Assembly (NCBI GenBank): GCA_021464525.1
Contig: JADRCO010000226.1
Span: 1-42,226 of the forward strand
Origin: Rhizophagus sp. LPA8_4_AMF
Taxonomy: Eukaryota; Glomeromycota; Glomeromycetes; Glomerales; Glomeraceae
Reading direction: 5' to 3'
Length of the DNA: 42,226 nucleotides
The notes under the pieces were generated by a model. It made no database searches and was not told the DNA's origin. It saw nothing but the letters and a program-made list of their open reading frames with translations. Positions 19,831-31,760 of this stretch are shown one piece after another. How positions within the stretch are numbered: the first letter of the stretch is position 1; each line of letters starts with the position of its first letter. The position numbers were made by a program, and so were the translations under genes.

Positions 19831-22800
19831 ATGTCGGACTCTTTCTTCGGATTCGATACTACTTTACCACCATTAGACTCTGACCAATTAAATGGATTGG
19901 GGGAAAATAACGGTGGGCAAAAGGACGAAATCGAGGAGGAAGAGTTGGGGAGGAAATTTAAAGACATTACTCTCATTTCGGGGGAAGACTATGGAGTTTA
20001 TGACGATGAACAGAACTTTGATTTGGGTACCCAATTGGAAGAAACAGGAGACGATTTTAATGACGAAACTTTTGGAAATGTTGGAGATATTGGTACTTTC
20101 ATATTTTTGGTGTTGTGTTATCAACCAAGTTTTTTTAGATCGTTTTGCTTTTGGATTTGGATGTTTTTCTTACAATTTTAATTTTGAAAATTCTAAAGCA
20201 TTTTAATCTGATTCCGATTTTTAGGCCAAGATTTTGATTATACAGGAAGTACTGCAAAAATAGTAGGTACTATACAAAAAGAAGAGGAAATCTATGTTAA
20301 CCGAAGGGAAAGTAGTAATAATTCTGAAAATGTTGATGGTATGGTGTGTTTATATTTTGTCTTTTCTGATCCGGTACATTTTTTAACAAAATTTTTTTAT
20401 TGTTTCATTTTTTTATTTTTTTAGAACCGGATAATCGTAGGCCATCTTATGCTGCATTATGGGGAGATGATTCAAACGGTATAGTTAATGGACATTCGGG
20501 AGAAGCAGTAATCACACCACCATTACCAGAGGTATTTTTTTTTTAGTATTATATTTTAAATAACTAAATTACTAACGAACATAATTATCTGTTATGTTTA
20601 ATAATAATAGCCACCCATAAGCCCTTCAATATGGGGAACCTTTCATCCGCCATCAAACCGTAAAGGTGTGATTCCAAAGTAAAATGTTATATTAGAAGAA
20701 CAATGGTTTCCATTGACTCAAATTTTTCCTGATTTCCGAATTTTTTTCTTTCCTGTGACTGACCAACCTTTTTTATTATTAGACTCTCTTACTCTTGTCC
20801 AAGACAATACTATACCCCAGCGTTACACTCCGCCTCAGACATCTCCCTTACCTCCTGGCTTTGGGCATCCTTCCAACCGCATACCAATCCCTCTCGAAGA
20901 AATTGAAGCACAATTACACAGGCAAGCTGGTTTACCAGAAAAAAAGATGTTGAGCTTGGCTGAAGTTGAGGCCGCAATAATGGGCATAAATGGTCGCCCA
21001 CAACAGCTACCTATTCATCCCACGACAGAGGCTGTTTACAGTGAACAAGAAACTATTGCTTATCTTGAACAAGAGGCGGCTTTTCGGGAACAAGAAGTTT
21101 TGTTGTATCATAGGGAACGGAAGAGACGAGAGAAACAACGGAAGTTAGCCGAAATGGTAATATTTTTGATTACCATTTTTTTTAATAATAATCTATTAAT
21201 AAATTTATCTTAATTTAGTCCAGATTTAATGGTCTTATGACTCAAAGCGATAAAGACTGGATTAACAAAATTCAGATATCTCAACTTGTGACGGATGATC
21301 CCTATGCAGATGATTTTTATTTTCAAGTTTATTCAGCCATAAGAAACCGACAAACACAGCCTCATATGTCTGCTTTTTCTCCGCACGGTGGAGCTGGATT
21401 CATGGGACATGAACGAAGGCATCGTAGTAGAGGATCAGAAAGTGGGTTATTGAAAATGCAACAACAGGTCTTGAGAATAGTAAATGACGCCAGGAGAAAA
21501 CCCAAATTAACTCAGCGTAAGAAATCCGGTTTATTTTATATTATATATGAAATATATATTTATTTGTTTGTTTAACAAATTTATTTGGTTTTTTTGACAC
21601 ATAGTATCACTTGAAGGTGCTTTAGGCAAAATTGCACTTAATTCCGTTCGTAATCCCAGACAATTATTACAGGTTTCTTCCAAACATAATGATACACATC
21701 ACTATGTGGGACCGAGTGGTGGAAATCATCAACAACACCAAAAAATCCCATCAATTTCATCCCACGGCATCATAGATCATAGGAAAGTTCTGCGATCCAT
21801 TGAAAATGTTTACACCGCCGTACTTGCTTTAGAAGAATTAAGGAGAAATCAACCACCATTACCAAGACCATATGTTGATCATGAGCGAGAAGCAGTTGAA
21901 AAATGGTAAATATATTTCTAAATGCATATTTACATATTTTTAATTTGATAATCTAATTATTGATTTGGTTTAGGAATGAAGAATACGCAGAGTTGGCCAA
22001 AAAAATGTGGGAAGAACTAAGAGTTACGGAAATGATCGGTGTCAGGTAAAGTGGTATTAAACTTGTTTTTAATTGAAACATTCGATAAGTCCACTAACCA
22101 TTTTTGTTTGTAATAAAATAGTTATCCGCATCCATTTATTAGTATACTTTCTGTTGCAAAAGGGAAAAAAGTCATTCCGCGTGTACTGCGACATTGTCTT
22201 CCTGATCAAATTCTCACATTAATCACCATGTTAGTTGCCAATTTTGAGACACTTGATGTTTGTAAAGGTGCAATTTGGGGAACTCAAGGAATTGTTAGTC
22301 CTGCAATGTTAGATGAGGTTGAATTATATATGAACACTGTTGTTCCGCCGCTGTTGCAATTTGTAGCAGAGGCACCAATGAGAATTGTACTTGGATTATT
22401 TGGATTATTCATTGAAAGAAATAATATTGTGTGGGTAGCAAGAAGTAAGGTATGATTACTGTTAACTATTTTGAAATATTTGTAATTTAAATTGTACTTT
22501 GTTTTAAAGTTATGATTTTATAAATCAAATAGAATTTATTATAGGTATTCATATAACTTTAAAATTTGATTTAGGTTGGTTTAGCTTTTTTAACGATGTT
22601 TTTGAGCCGCACTGAAATACTAAAACAAGGAGGTGGAGCTATGCAAGGGTTGCCTTTACCGGAAGAACGAGAATTATTACAATGGTAAGAGTTTCTTTTA
22701 TTAAATTATTTTATTCTTGCCTATAAGTTTTAATCTTATTACTATTATATTACCTAGGCAAGAGATATACAATCGACTGTTCAGTCTATTGCAGAATCAT

Positions 22801-23124
22801 TTCCTTTCATTGTTTCCACCATTTAATATTGGAATAGACGATATGTATGTATGGCAATTTCTTGCAGCGATGGCTGTCGGTGCATCTACTGATCAACAAC
22901 ATATTTTAGTAACCGAAGTGAGGTAAAAAATTTTGTCAGTAGTTTCAATATTTTCTATTCATTAAATTGACGATGAACTTTTTTTCATAATTAGGGAACG
23001 AGTATTAGATACTGTAATACAAGCTTCAAGGCTTACAACTGATAAATCATCATCACATAAAATTGCCAATGTTAATTTATTTTTAAACGCATTGGGACTT
23101 GATGCATCACAACTTAAAATTTAA
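19831..23124 (+). CDS. PAT1: Decapping activator Pat1 (PATL1)
   Basis: Twelve-exon model, join(19831..20092, 20225..20338, 20425..20531, 20611..20665, 20783..21156, 21219..21516, 21605..21905, 21974..22045, 22122..22449, 22575..22684, 22758..22922, 22995..23124), giving 771 residues in phase. The N-terminus MSDSFFGFDTTLPPL and the short motif DFNDETFGNVG match the Pat1 N-terminus. In yeast, DETF binds the helicase Dhh1. The middle holds the charged run HRERKRREKQRKLAEM followed by MTQSDKDWINKIQISQLV and DPYADDFYFQVY, the Pat1 core signature. The C-terminal alpha-alpha superhelix (from about GKKVIPRVLRHCLPDQ to the end) binds Lsm1-7 and decapping factors. Pat1 couples deadenylated mRNA to decapping in P-bodies. 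The length is near that of yeast Pat1 (about 800). No sign of damage. Confidence 0.93.
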
Positions 23125-23160
23125 ATAAAAAATATTTTTAAAGTATTGTTTGTTAATTTA

Positions 23161-23198
<38 letters not shown>

Positions 23199-23427
23199 AT
23201 TTACAAAACTTTATTTTGTATTATATGAAATAAATGAATAAAATCAAAAGTTTTTTAAGAATGTATATTTTAGAGATTCAATTAAGTAATTAGTTAGTTT
23301 CGATTAAGTAAAAGAAAAAAAGCTCATAGATGACATTTTTTTTTGTGTTACAAATACGGCACAAATCATCCAATCAAACTTAGGTAGTTGAGATATAAAT
23401 ATACTATTTAATATTTAATTCTAGATC
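23125..23427. other. Pat1 to Bdp1 spacer with a long poly-A tract
   Basis: An uninterrupted A run of about 32 bases lies at 23162-23193, directly after the Pat1 3' end. CATCCAATCAAACT at about 23367-23380 contains CCAAT and lies about 50-60 bp before the Bdp1 start codon. No gene is seen. Confidence 0.5.
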
Positions 23428-24888
23428 ATGGAGTTAATAAAAAAGAATAGATCTTTGTTACGTTTTCGAGCGGCGAAAAAACGTGGTAACCCGATTTTCG
23501 TTTCTTCGCAACCAATACCCAAAAGTGAACCTGTACCACTTGAACTCAAACCTTTAACTTGTGTTAATGAAGTAATTATACCAGAACAAAGTTACTCGCC
23601 CATAGAAGTTCCGACTGTAATAACAAATAAGCAAAATAATACACCAGAAACACCAGGTACATATCATCAATTCAAACGACAACGAACGAATGAAGATATC
23701 TTGCATGATGAATATGACGAGCAGGAATCTTTTGTTGCATTTCTTCCTTTACTTGCAATCAAGGACTTTGGTTTAGATTATGACAATAATATTTGTTGCC
23801 CCTGTACGATGGCTGTAACTGGCGAAATTCATCCTAAAAAAATTTCGCTATCAGTTGTCAATCCTTCTTCAGATATTGGTAGTGGACGTTATGGTGGAAT
23901 GTCACTCGATGAGACAATCAATAACAAATGGAGACTTGGAAATATTTCTCAAGAAAATTCTCCTGAAGTTGAAAACTCGTCGTCCGATATGAGACCATGC
24001 GAAGATGATGAAACCACCGGCGAAAAATCAAACGAGCGAGTCGAGGAATCTAGTAATGTCGCCGAGAACGGTGATGATGAAAGACGCGAAAGAGAAAAAA
24101 GAGCTTGCAGGTCGGTCTTCGATCTTGTGCGCTTGATGGAGCTAAGTCGTGTCGGCTTGGCGAAGCCTCCGAAGAATCCAGTCAATCATGTTCAACTTAT
24201 AGAAGAAATCCGAAAATGTACAGCGAATTTACGTAATAAACCATTCTCAAATGATGATAACGCTACACAAACCTCACTCGCTTTCGAAGCGTTTCCTGTA
24301 ATAAATCAAGAAGCTATTACCGTTGAAGATTTCGAAACGACTTCAGTTGAAGATTCATGTTCCACTGTAGAATATAACGAAGAAGCTGCTTCTGCGGATA
24401 TTACTTTTGAAGAAGTTGACAATACTTCTCTAGTGCGTAAAGACAATGTTAATGATACCCCTTATGAGCGGCCTATATTAAAGAGGAGAGTAAAGCAACC
24501 CAATTCCTGGCAAGACATCAGTGAGAAATCAAGAGACAACCAAGAAGTGGTGTCTTTTAAAGATAGATTGAATCCTATAGCAGCGGCTGAATACGACGAA
24601 ATGGATGTCATAGAGCTTGACATATATGATGAATTACCAAATCAATTTAGGTCTAATGTGCCTAAAGAATTTACTCGTCGTTGGTCCACCCAAGATACAG
24701 AAGAATTTTATAAATACATTGCGCTTTTAGGGTTGGACTTTGGTAGAATTGCGACGGTGATGAGAAGAACGCAAAAACAAATCACGAACAAATTTAAGAT
24801 CGAACAAAAGAAAAATAATAAACGTCTCCACAACGCGTTGATTCGACAAGGAGAATTCTTTGAATATAGAAAAAAATATAGATTTTAA
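23428..24888 (+). CDS. BDP1: TFIIIB subunit Bdp1 (B'' component), SANT-domain protein
   Basis: A single open frame of 486 residues with no intron, unusual among its neighbours. Residues of about 417-470 form the Bdp1-type SANT/Myb domain: RRWSTQDTEEFYKYIALLG, then DFGRIATVMRRTQKQITNKF, followed by the basic stretch KIEQKKNNKRLHNAL. The Trp, the LDF...I motif and the QITNKFK..EQKKN pattern distinguish Bdp1 from general Myb factors. The upstream 400 residues are acidic and low-complexity, with a small helical patch at about RSVFDLVRLMELSRVGLAKPP. Bdp1 joins TBP and Brf1 in TFIIIB, which recruits RNA polymerase III to tRNA and 5S genes. The protein ends soon after the SANT domain, so the usual C-terminal extension is short. 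The start is the first in-frame ATG; TTCTAG lies just before it, so an upstream exon cannot be excluded. Confidence 0.82.
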   Translation: MELIKKNRSLLRFRAAKKRGNPIFVSSQPIPKSEPVPLELKPLTCVNEVIIPEQSYSPIEVPTVITNKQNNTPETPGTYHQFKRQRTNEDILHDEYDEQESFVAFLPLLAIKDFGLDYDNNICCPCTMAVTGEIHPKKISLSVVNPSSDIGSGRYGGMSLDETINNKWRLGNISQENSPEVENSSSDMRPCEDDETTGEKSNERVEESSNVAENGDDERREREKRACRSVFDLVRLMELSRVGLAKPPKNPVNHVQLIEEIRKCTANLRNKPFSNDDNATQTSLAFEAFPVINQEAITVEDFETTSVEDSCSTVEYNEEAASADITFEEVDNTSLVRKDNVNDTPYERPILKRRVKQPNSWQDISEKSRDNQEVVSFKDRLNPIAAAEYDEMDVIELDIYDELPNQFRSNVPKEFTRRWSTQDTEEFYKYIALLGLDFGRIATVMRRTQKQITNKFKIEQKKNNKRLHNALIRQGEFFEYRKKYRF

Positions 24889-25823
24889 AGAGAATATTAC
24901 AAGCGTTGCTAAAGAGTGTAATTCTATTATCTGCTGGTTTATGGTTGTTTTAGAGCAATTATGCCTGACAATCCAATTTAAGGAAATGTTGAAAGTATCA
25001 GCAAAACCATCAGTACTTCCACCGGTTTGCGGTTAATCGACGTTTAGCATTCTCCGGTGTTTAGTATTCTCCGGTGCTATTATTAGATACTTTTTGGATC
25101 CTTCATTTATTGCTTGTATTGCTTGCGAGAGTTTTATTTTAACTTTTTCTTCACTGTGAGGTATATACACTATCTTTTTTAGCAAAATAGTTTGATGTCC
25201 CATTACCTTATCAACTGTAAATTGAATGGACTTAGTAATTTTGCAGATCCAATATATCTGGTTCACCTACTAAGCGACAACACCGCCTTAACTGCATCAA
25301 ACGGAAAAATATATAAGAAAATCACGTAGAGGATTATATACACCTAATAGAAAGATGATCCGTGGAGATTATGACTAAAAAAAGATTTAGAAATATCAAT
25401 GTCATAATGCAAAAATTCCAAATGCAAAGAATTCTCACATAAAATTCATTCTCGAAATTCAAATTTTTATTTCTTTTTTATATCATTTCTATAAATTTCG
25501 GTTAACTTTGTCTCATAAGAGAAATTGTTGAGACATTGACAAGAACTTACGTTTTGAAAAATTTAACCTTAATTTTAAATATTTATAAGACTTAATCAGA
25601 CCTAGCTTAAATTTGATCAAAAATACGACCAAACTTTTCATATTCCACAGTAGTAGAGTTCATATATTATAAATAAATAATCATTTTAGCCTTTAAATGA
25701 ATTATTACTTCCCTCTATAATTGTGAAAAAAATTGTTTTCTTAGTGATCAAAGGAAAAGATGAATTGATTACATAATTTTCTAAAGTACATTAATAAATT
25801 TATTAAGTTCCTTTTGTACAATA
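24889..25823. other. Intergenic region with a possible gene remnant
   Basis: Convergent spacer between Bdp1 and importin-9. A leftward open stretch at 25033-25266 includes SEEKVKIKLSQAIQAINEG and reads like coding sequence. It has no clear start or partner exon and was not recognised; it may be a fragment of a decayed gene. A small direct duplication, ATTCTCCGGTG, occurs at about 25049 and 25067. The rest is AT-rich with no other signal. Confidence 0.4.
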
Positions 25824-28800
25824 TTATGTATGTTTGCCACTAACTAATGATTGTAATTTTTGTTGCTCATCTTCATTTAATTCGGAACATAATTGAACAA
25901 AATTATTCTCATTCTGCATTGCACAATGATGAAAAAAGTCGGTCAAATAATCCTATAGCATAAACCAAATTAAATTAATACATGATTATATTTTATTTTT
26001 TAGTAAATATTTTCAAAATTAAAAATTAATGATTTTACTCTAAGATTCGTAAGGTAAACAGGATCTTCTTTTATGTCTGGGTCATCATCGACATCGTCAA
26101 GGTCTTTCCCTTTATCTAGGTATTCTAAATTTTTTGAAATATGTTTAATCTTCTTAAATCTTACTCTAAAAACTATTACAAGCACGCCATCATCAAATTA
26201 CCAGAAAGAACAACATAATCTTCGGCTGGAGCAAACGGGGAAGGTTCTTCTACATCTTCCCATTCATCGCACTTGTTAGGTAAAAATAACAAATTATTTA
26301 AAGATTAAATGCACATTGTAAAATCTGAAAATCTATTGATAATTTCTTACTCCATCATCGGTTTCAACGCTGTCTTCGTCGTCATATTCATCATAATCCA
26401 GTTCTGATCGTTTTATATCGCTATCTGATGAATTTTGAAGATCCGAGATAAGTAGTTTGATTATCTTTACGTTAGCGGAAACAAAGGTAAACTGGTCAGG
26501 ATCTGCAAATAATATAAATGTTCGGATAAATTGTTCAATTGTGACGAAAATTTATACTTAATATAACATACTTTTTCGACTTCTCGACCGAGTCATAATC
26601 CCTTGTAAAATAAAAAATTTTTTTTAAAAGAATCGGTTTTTTTAAAGTCGACACAATAATTTTGATAATGGAATATCGAACATAAATACATACTAGAAGA
26701 ATTGGTGACAATCAAATCACCTTTAACTTGAATACCTTGTATTCGTGGATCTCCGGAAAGAAATAGTTTAGATAGTGCAATGGCACTATAATTGTACTCT
26801 TGTAAGATAATATAAGATAAATAAAAGGGAAATCAATAACATAATACATCGTACCTAACTTTAATACTGTAATATCCTTGAAAACTTTCGTGATTTTCAA
26901 GCCAAGTATTGAGCAATATCTCTAAACCATTTCGTCCATTTATATCCAACGTATTCAAGAATTCAACAACTGTAGACAACTGATTTAACATTAAGTGCGC
27001 AAATATCATAACTAACGACTGATAAAATAATTGATTGATCAATGCTCATAATAAAGGTTATTTGGATTCGAAAATGTCATCTTATTCAAAAAAATAAAAT
27101 AAAATAAAATATGGGGTGAAATATAATACCTGTATAAAAGTAGCAGTTTTTGCTCCTTCTAACTTGGTAGCAGCTGCCTTAAGTAATTCTGGAAGTACAG
27201 GCACGATTCTATTACCCGCCTTTTAAATCATTAAGATGAAATATCAGTTTACTATCAAGTAACTCGTTAATTTATGTTTCTTATATTACCTTTTTAATAA
27301 GTTTTACCACCAGATCACCAAGAAAACCAGCGGATTCACTCTCTTTTGGTTGAAGAGCCTTTGCAATATATTGTATCACATAATCTAAGCCTGTCTTTCC
27401 AGATGTATCCGTCCTAAAAATCAAGACAATCTTAACAATCATGAATTGTATATCTGAGAGAAAAGAACTTTACCATTGTGCGATATGTCCACAATCTTTT
27501 TGTATAAAATATTTCAAGCAAACTTCACCACTCTATAAAATCAAATAAAAAAAGAACTTTAGTTGAACTTACTTTCTTTCCCTTTATTTACTAATAATCT
27601 CGAGGAACTGCACAGACCTGTGATATACTTCTATCTTCATGTATTAACATTAAATGTATTAATGAAGGAAATATGTGTTCAACGTACGACGAAGGCAACG
27701 GTGATGGTCCCCCTTTAACTAAACTTGCTATTAAATCTATTGCTGACTATGTTAAAATGAAAAATTTTAAGAATTAACAATTTAGTTCAATTGTACTTTG
27801 AGATCAAAAAAAACTTAGGTTACAATATATTACCGCAATCGCTGCAGAATCGGTAACATTGTTTATTATATTAACTAAAGATGGCAATGCTCTGGCTTGA
27901 AACGAGGCATAAGCAGCTGTATTGCCTGCTAAAGATTCAAAAAGATCGGTTATAACTGAAACAACAAGATGATCTGAAATATGAAATAGTGACATTAATA
28001 TAGTATATCAATAGGCGTTTAGTAAAATAATATTAAAAAAGAAATTTACCAGTAGGATTTTTCATCCACACATCAATTACCAATGGTCCTATCATATGTT
28101 CATACCCGGCTGTTACTTCACTATTTATCTAAACATAGAAAAAGATGCATATTAGTAGCACAAATAAAAATAGAGTTGAAATTTATTTATATGCTTTTAA
28201 TTACTTTGATTGCAAATTCCAATGTTTCTAACACTAAAATTAATGAATCTTCAGATGTAACATTCAACAGAGTTGCTACTGCTTCAATTATGTTAGATTG
28301 ATACGGTGCTACATATTGTGTATCCAAATGACGACAGAAACTAATATATCATTAGTTAAATAAACAAATTGAATTATAAAAAAATTCATAAATAATATTA
28401 ATATTAAGAATGTTTATACTTTTGTAATGCTCTTAAAGCGGATACTTTGACAGGTATGGATTCAATCCGTTGAATGGCCTCAACAGTGGCAGCAACATAT
28501 CGTGATGCGAATTCTTCGGATAAGAATGTAGCAAATTGACTGGAAAACACAATTGCTCGTCCTTGGAGAAAAGGAATATCTTAAAGGGAAATCATTTATT
28601 AGAAACTATAATTTAATCTGATAATTGAACTTCAAATCATGCTTACCTGTTGCAGTAATATGATTAAACACAACATGTTCAAACAATCCAGAGAGATCAA
28701 AATTCACTTTAGAATCTTGAATTGCTAACAAGAAATCATCAGAAACATAACCAATTGCTTTTAAACAAGCTTCTTGCATTTTCCACCTAAATTGCAATAG

Positions 28801-30941
28801 GAAAATGTAAATTTATCAATTAGGAAACAATCAGCATATATAAGTCTCAAAATATTACATACCAACCAGTATCACCTGCAACACGTGCTTTGTCAGATTC
28901 TTCTATAAGATGCTTGGTAGTATCAGCAAGAGCTTGTAATGCTTGTTCTGAGAATTTATCCAATAAGATCTTCAAATCAAAAAGGGCTAGGTTAGTTAAA
29001 GCCAATAAAGGCATCAATTGAATATTTTATTTACTTGTAATAAATCTATTGCTGCAACTCTAACACTATAGTTAAAAGTTTCATCATCGTCATCAGCAAC
29101 AAATTGGTTTGCGTCTGATGACCAAATTTCAACCTAGAAGCAAATTTAAAATTTTAAAACAATTAAATATATGTAAACATAATCTATCCTCGGTTTAATT
29201 GACAAACCTGCTCCTCAGTCATTTGCATATAGGATATGATAATCCAAATGATTTGCTTCAAGAAGCCACCTTTTTCATTATCTTCGAAGAGTGCTTTGGC
29301 TGCTTTTTTACGAACAGATAAACCAACAAATTCAAATTGGGCAAAAAGTAAATATTCAAAGCCAATTACATCTCCATCAGAATCTTGATAAAAATTTATT
29401 CCATCATCATCAGAAGGACGGACATACATGTTAATAAACGTATTTCAAAATAAAAAATTAAAGATAATAAAAATAAATATCTAATATTAAATTTATAAAT
29501 TAGAAGGATATCTATCTCTTTGATAAACCAAATCCAGCCATATTGGTTCCAATAACACAAGAAGATAATCAGAAATCAATTTTGGGAAATGTTTTATTAA
29601 GTAATTCAAACACTAAAAATTGAGAATTTATGTAAAAAAATAAATAAATAAATAAATAAATTTTACAATCTTATAATAAAAGAAGTTATTTCTTTTACCT
29701 TCACAATCTCCAGTTTTAATCCGTATTCTTCATTCTCAACTTCCTCATTATCAATCGTTCGTTTCTTCAAAATATTTGAAAAAATTTGCAACCATTCAGG
29801 TAATATAGGTTTTAAAAAAGGCTCAATTGCTTCTGGATGTTCTTCCTTAAGCATAACCAATATTTCTATGCATTGTTTAAATATTGTAATGGCCCGTCCA
29901 CGAGTTTTGTAAGAATGAATCTTCAAGTACAAGAATAGATCAATTATAAAATAGTTCGCGAAATTAAAAACATAAATTAAGAGGTCCAACTTACTCCTTC
30001 AGATTGCAAAACCCTTGAAAGCTCCGGTAGCAATAATGGAGTTACCTGAGAAAATTGTTGTTCCGTTATATCATTTGTAAAAAATTCTTATATGATTATA
30101 AATATTATTAGTAATATCAAAAGATAAAAGCGTAAATTAAATTGTAAATTAATAATTATATGTAATTGTACCATTCAGAACCCTCATAGAACCATGAACT
30201 TGATACGGAGAACCAGATTTTAATTGCGACACCAATAAATCCAAAAGATTTGGCCAACACTCAGGCCAATCGTTGTTAGCAATCTTTGACACAACATATG
30301 CCTGTATCATATAGAAAACATGGATAGTATTAAGATAATCACAAAAGACCTTTAAACCTTTGGTAATTATGTGACAATAGAAGTAGATACCGATGCGACA
30401 CGAATTTTACTTGAAGGATCAGATAGCCCATTAAATGCTAATTCACGTACAACAGCCTTTATCTAAAGTTTAAGAATAGTTATATATAAACTTATGGCTA
30501 CATAATATGATGATTTCTAACAAACCTCAAAATTTGGTTCTGGGCCAATGAATTTACTGTTCGAAGGTGACCAATGCGTTTCAATGTAATTTTTCAAATT
30601 AATTGCTGCTGAGTAATTGATAAACAATTAAGGAGTAAAATATGATAAAATATGATAAAATTTCAAAAAAGCAAGGATATTTGTCGGTATGAAATATCTA
30701 CTTCTTGTGAAACTACCATTTTAGCAAGACTAACGGGATACTCTAAAAAATATTTAATAATTGCGATATTCGCTAATATCGGGACTCTTAAGAACTAACG
30801 CGTTCAGACGCAAATAAATCTCTTTATTTTAAACCAACCTGGAAGTTTCTCTAGCTCTTTAAGCCTTGCTTCAGCCGCTAGTCTTACATTTGGATCTGAA
30901 GAAAGAACAAGTGATAGAGCTTCATATGCTGCTTTGTCCAT
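25824..30941 (-). CDS. KAP114: Importin-9 (Kap114-type karyopherin beta)
   Basis: A large leftward gene with roughly twenty exons, from the start at 30941 (MDKAAYEALSLVLSSDPNVR) to the stop at 25824. The N-terminal part holds the importin-9 pattern: NLKNYIETHWSPSN, IKAVVRELAFNGL, SKIRVASAYVVSKIA, DWPECWPNLLDLL and VHGSMRVLN. HEAT-repeat exons follow across 25.9-30.5 kb. Near the C-terminus are acidic segments, DYDEYDDEDSVETDD and DLDDVDDDPDIKEDP, matching the family's acidic loop. The last exons end ENNFVQLCSELNEDEQQKLQ. Importin-9/Kap114 carries histones H2A-H2B and TBP into the nucleus. Individual exon edges were not all fixed. For intron 2 (near 30615-30700) I found no GT-AG pair that keeps phase, so that boundary is uncertain. 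Divergent from transaldolase. Confidence 0.85.
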
Positions 30942-31760
30942 TTTATTTCGTAAATGACGACGAAGTTATAACAATTTCGCAAAACGCAATAAGTCGCGAC
31001 AACAAACACGCAGTCTTCTAAGATATTAAATCAGGTGATAATCACCCAACCTTATGATAATCTCTGTGTTACACTAGTTAATCGATCGATGTATCAATTG
31101 ATACGCTTTATTTTTTAATAATAATGTAGTTTCAAAAAATTAATTGTGAGAATCATTCTAATAATATTACTTTATAATTTGAGATATCGAAATGTAAATT
31201 TCATAATCTGTTTATCTTCGAACTTTAGATGACATCCTAAACAGGTACGATACTGTCTAGGCATTATATCTACTGTGGGAAGACTAGGGTTAGATTATTA
31301 ACAATTATTCTCGTTGTTAATGAACATATCTGTAAATACATGATCACTTAACAAAAATAGGTATTGTATGAAATAAGGGTTGGCCAATGATAGTTTAGCC
31401 AACGACATTTATATTGTCAATCGCATTATTATGATTATTGTAATCATTTGTGTTGTTGTAATTCTGTCCATTGGTCTTGGTAAATTCAATACGAGTTTGG
31501 TCTATGCGGCCTATGACATATTCGCTAAAATAATTTTATTCAAAAGTTTACAGATTAATAATTACTTAAAACTTTCTCATATGATTTATAATTCATAATT
31601 ACCAATGTGTAACATAATTTTGATTTCATTCTCACGTTCTGTTTCACACGTAACTGATTGGTGATTGCTTTACATTTGTCTTACAAAGAATCAAACATAA
31701 ATAGATTAAATTCTCTCAAAATAAATTCACATCTTTTTTTCTTCAATCGTTCTTTCAATT
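30942..31760. promoter_or_regulatory. Intergenic promoter region of importin-9 and transaldolase
   Basis: The 819-bp spacer contains CGATCGAT-like words near 31081-31090 and CTGATTGGTGATTG (CCAAT complement) at about 31650, roughly 110 bp before the transaldolase start. An open stretch at 31380-31598 is hydrophobic but lacks supporting signals and is not called as a gene. Confidence 0.4.

Noticed and set aside
19791-20206. Additional open frames overlapping Pat1 exon 1 on both strands
   Set aside because: The Pat1 frame has FFGFDT and DETF motifs and consistent splicing. The others do not.
31380-31598. Hydrophobic 72-residue open frame upstream of transaldolase
   Set aside because: AT-rich sequence produces hydrophobic frames by chance, and there is no homology signal or splice partner. 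It is kept only as part of the promoter region.
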